A DNA stretch of 6,388 nucleotides from positions 1-6,388 of the forward strand of contig JAEWVQ010000245.1 of the NCBI GenBank assembly GCA_023459095.1. Reading direction: 5' to 3'. The DNA comes from Pseudomonadota bacterium (GTDB taxonomy: Bacteria; Pseudomonadota; Gammaproteobacteria; Burkholderiales; Rhodocyclaceae). This document shows positions 3,642 to 6,388 of the stretch, piece after piece (the first letter of the stretch is position 1; every line of letters starts with the position of its first letter). The notes under the pieces are model-generated. The model ran no database searches and was not told the DNA's origin. It saw only the letters and a list, made by a program, of their open reading frames with translations. The position numbers were made by a program, and so were the translations under genes.

Positions 3642-6388
3642 ATGTCCTTCCTCGATCCGCTGCTGCCCGGCCTCACCGCTTTCCCCTTTCCCAAACCCGG
3701 CGCCCGTCTCGACCTGCCGCCGCTCGCCGGCTCGGCCGACGCGCTCGCGCTCGCCCAGCTCGCCGGCCGTGGCCGCATGCTCGCCGTGGTCACCGCCAAT
3801 CCGCTCGACGCCCAGCGCCTGCGCGACGAGATTGCCTGGGCGCTGCCCGGCCTGCGCCTGCACCTGCTGCCCGACTGGGAAACCCTGCCCTACGACAGCT
3901 TCTCGCCGCACCAGGACCTGATTTCCGAACGCCTGTCCACGCTGTATGCGATCAGCCGCGGCGAGGCCGACATCGTGCTGGTGCCGGCGTCCACCGCGCT
4001 CTACCGCATGGCGCCGCCGGCCTACCTCGCCGCCTACACCTTCTTTCTGAAGCAGGGCGAGCGCCTCGACGTGGATCAGCTGCGCGCGCAGATGGCGCTC
4101 GCCGGCTACGCCCACGTCACCCAGGTGGTGAGCCCCGGCGAATTCTCGGTGCGCGGCGGGCTGGTCGACCTCTATCCGATGGGTTCGCCGCTGCCCTACC
4201 GCATCGACCTGTTCGACGACGAGGTCGAGAGCATCAAGACCTTCGACCCCGACACCCAGCGCACGGTTTACCCGGTGCAGGAGATCCGCCTGCTGCCGGC
4301 GCGCGAGTTCCCGCTCGACGACGCCGGCCGCACGCGCTTTCGCAGCCGCTTCCGCGAGAGCTTCGAAGGCGACCCGACGCGCGCGGCGATCTACAAGGAC
4401 GTCTCCAACGGCATCGCCCCGGCCGGCATCGAGTACTACCTGCCGCTGTTCTTCGACGACACCGCGACCCTCTTCGACTACCTGCCCGCCGACACCGCGG
4501 TGCTGCTGCACCGCGACGTCCCGGGCGCGATCGGCGAGTTCTGGCGCGACACGCGCTCGCGCCACGACCTGCTCAAAGGCGACCGCACGCGCCCGGTGAT
4601 GGCGCCCGAGCAGCTCTTCCTGAGCGAAGAGGCCTTCTTCGTCGCGCTCCGCGACCGTCCGCGCCTCACCCTCGGCGCGGGGACCGGCGAGGCCGCCGCG
4701 CTCGCCCTCCCCGAACTCGCGGTGGAGCGCAAGGCGACCGATCCGCTGCACCGCCTGAAGGCCTTTCAGGACGGCTTCGCCGGCCGCGTGCTGATCCTCG
4801 CCGACTCCCCGGGGCGGCGCGAAACCATTGCCGAGTTCTTCGCCGAATACGGCCTGCGCCCCGAGCCCAGCGCCGACCTTGCCGCCTTCGCCGCCGGCGA
4901 CGCGCAACTCGCCCTCGGCGTGGCGCCGCTCGCTGCCGGCTTCGTGCTGCCGCAAGCCGGGCTCGCCATCGTCACCGAGACCGAGCTCTACGCCAGCACC
5001 GCGCGCGCCCGCGTGCGCCGCGACGCGAAAAAAGCGGCGACCATGGAGGGCTGGCTGCGCGACCTCTCCGAGCTCAAGCTCGGCGATCCGGTGGTGCATG
5101 TCTCGCACGGCATCGGCCGCTACCTCGGCCTCATCCACATGAACCTCGGCGAAGGCGACACCGAGTTCCTGCACCTCGAATACAACGGCGGCGACAAGCT
5201 CTACGTGCCGGTGTCGCAGCTGCACGTGATCACCCGTTACGCCGGCGCCGACCCGGAGGCGGTGGACCTGCACCGCCTCGGCTCCGGCCAGTGGGAAAAG
5301 GCCAAGAAGAAGGCGGCGATGCAGGTGCGCGACACCGCTGCCGAACTGCTCGCGCTCTACGCCCAGCGCGCCGCACGCCCCGGCCACCGCTTCGATTTCC
5401 GCCAGCACGACCTCGAAGCCTTCGCCGAGGGTTTCGGTTTCGAGACCACCGCCGACCAGCAGGCGGCGATCGACGCGGTGGTCTCCGACATGAAGTCGGG
5501 GCGACCGATGGACCGGCTGGTGTGCGGCGACGTCGGCTTCGGCAAGACCGAAGTCGCGCTGCGCGCCGCCTTCATCGCGGTGGCCGATGGCAAGCAGGTG
5601 GTGGTGCTGTGCCCGACCACGCTGCTCGCCGAACAGCACTACCAGACCTTCGCCGACCGTTTCGCCGACTGGCCGATCCGCATCGCCGAACTGTCGCGCT
5701 TCAAGTCGGCCAAGGAGCAGGCCGAAGCGCTCCAGCACCTGGGCGAAGGCAAGGTCGACATCATCATCGGCACCCACCGCCTGCTGCAGAAGGACGTGAA
5801 GTTCAAGCGCCTCGGGCTGGTCATCATCGACGAGGAGCACCGTTTCGGCGTGCGCCAGAAAGAGGCGCTGAAACAGCTACGCAGCGAGGTCGACATCCTG
5901 ACCCTCACCGCCACGCCGATTCCGCGCACGCTGGGGCTGGCGATGGAGGGGCTGCGCGAGTTCTCGGTGATCGCCACCGCGCCGCAGAAGCGCCTCGCCA
6001 TCAAGACCTTCGTGCAGCGCTGGAGCAAGGGCATCGTGCGCGAGGCGGTGCTGCGCGAATTCAAGCGCGGCGGCCAGGTGTATTTCCTCCACAACGAGGT
6101 CGACACCATCGAGAACATGAGGAACGACCTCGCCGAGCTGTTGCCGGAAGCGCGCATCGTGGTCGGCCACGGCCAGCTGCCGGAACGCGAGCTGGAGCGG
6201 GTGATGCGCGACTTCACCCAGCAGCGCGCCAACCTGCTGCTGTGCACCACCATCATCGAGACCGGCATCAACATCCCCACCGCCAACACCATCATCATCA
6301 ACCGCGCCGACCGCTTCGGGCTGGCCCAGCTGCACCAGTTGCGCGGCCGCGTCGGCCGTTCGCACCACCAGGCTTACGCCTACCTGCT
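3642..6388 (+). CDS. mfd: Transcription-repair coupling factor Mfd, 3' end outside window
   Basis: The visible part is 915 codons of a protein usually about 1150 aa long; the right edge cuts it and no stop is seen. Mfd is a DNA translocase that pushes stalled RNA polymerase off DNA lesions and recruits the UvrABC excision machinery. The UvrB-like N-terminal module contains DWETLPYDSFSPHQDLISER at 78-97. The CarD-like RNA-polymerase-interacting domain spans about 475-545 (GDPVVHVSHGIGRY, KLYVPVSQLHVI). The RecG-like motor follows, with Walker A GDVGFGKT at 629-636 (Lys635), the DEEH box at 730-733, LTATPIPRT, CTTIIETG and RGRVGRS at 901-907. The C-terminal UvrA-masking domain is missing only because of the window edge. 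ATG 3642 puts DWETLP within a few residues of its place in E. coli Mfd. No strong Shine-Dalgarno sequence is seen. Motif V reads ETGINIP rather than the usual ETGIDIP (Asn877). Confidence 0.97.
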   Translation, partial: MSFLDPLLPGLTAFPFPKPGARLDLPPLAGSADALALAQLAGRGRMLAVVTANPLDAQRLRDEIAWALPGLRLHLLPDWETLPYDSFSPHQDLISERLSTLYAISRGEADIVLVPASTALYRMAPPAYLAAYTFFLKQGERLDVDQLRAQMALAGYAHVTQVVSPGEFSVRGGLVDLYPMGSPLPYRIDLFDDEVESIKTFDPDTQRTVYPVQEIRLLPAREFPLDDAGRTRFRSRFRESFEGDPTRAAIYKDVSNGIAPAGIEYYLPLFFDDTATLFDYLPADTAVLLHRDVPGAIGEFWRDTRSRHDLLKGDRTRPVMAPEQLFLSEEAFFVALRDRPRLTLGAGTGEAAALALPELAVERKATDPLHRLKAFQDGFAGRVLILADSPGRRETIAEFFAEYGLRPEPSADLAAFAAGDAQLALGVAPLAAGFVLPQAGLAIVTETELYASTARARVRRDAKKAATMEGWLRDLSELKLGDPVVHVSHGIGRYLGLIHMNLGEGDTEFLHLEYNGGDKLYVPVSQLHVITRYAGADPEAVDLHRLGSGQWEKAKKKAAMQVRDTAAELLALYAQRAARPGHRFDFRQHDLEAFAEGFGFETTADQQAAIDAVVSDMKSGRPMDRLVCGDVGFGKTEVALRAAFIAVADGKQVVVLCPTTLLAEQHYQTFADRFADWPIRIAELSRFKSAKEQAEALQHLGEGKVDIIIGTHRLLQKDVKFKRLGLVIIDEEHRFGVRQKEALKQLRSEVDILTLTATPIPRTLGLAMEGLREFSVIATAPQKRLAIKTFVQRWSKGIVREAVLREFKRGGQVYFLHNEVDTIENMRNDLAELLPEARIVVGHGQLPERELERVMRDFTQQRANLLLCTTIIETGINIPTANTIIINRADRFGLAQLHQLRGRVGRSHHQAYAYL

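Noticed and set aside
3579..5840. 753-aa open frame on the minus strand opposite mfd
   Set aside because: It is opposite a clear mfd, and its Glu/Gly/Ala/Val/Arg repetitive composition is the reverse-frame image of that gene.
1..6388. tRNA, rRNA, CRISPR array, insertion sequence or attachment site
   Set aside because: I saw no regularly spaced repeats, transposase-like frame, terminal inverted repeats, or tRNA/rRNA sequence on either strand.

Overview
The window is very GC-rich, with tightly packed genes all on the + strand and G/C-dominated third codon positions. The Mfd sequence looks proteobacterial, and the gene set suggests a nitrogen-fixing or facultatively anaerobic betaproteobacterium of the Azoarcus/Thauera (Rhodocyclales) type. 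That placement is an inference; no marker gene in the window fixes the taxon.

Layout, left to right: (1) the 3' end of an AMMECR1-domain gene (amrA, about 2-415). (2) A CRP/FNR-family regulator (412-1074) that overlaps amrA by ATGA and looks like CooA, the heme-based carbon monoxide sensor. It has the CooA length (220 aa), the Cys-x-His heme-ligand pair at Cys74/His76, and the SSRQT recognition helix. (3) A 66-nt gap with a CooA-like operator and a promoter. (4) cowN (1141-1470), encoding the small protein that lets nitrogenase keep working in the presence of CO. (5) amrS (1560-2630), the radical SAM member of the AmmeMemoRadiSam group. (6) A degenerate alpha/beta-hydrolase-like protein starting with GTG (2721-3467). 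(7) A 174-nt gap with an 11-bp tandem repeat, a strong hairpin and a perfect TATAAT box. (8) mfd (3642 to the window edge), the transcription-repair coupling factor, cut off by the window end after 915 codons.

The most interesting part is the cooA-cowN pair. A CO sensor lies directly upstream of a CO-protection gene. Between them is a 16-bp near-palindrome, TGTCG-N6-TGACA (1061-1076), whose centre lies 41.5 bp upstream of the start site predicted from the -35/-10 pair CAGACA/CACAAT. This is the geometry of a class II CRP-type activated promoter. The pair reads as a compact 'sense CO, protect nitrogenase' module. It sits inside an amr locus, separating amrA from amrS, which raises the question of whether the amr genes share its regulation.

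The long minus-strand open frames opposite cooA-cowN-amrS and mfd are GC-driven shadows and are not annotated.
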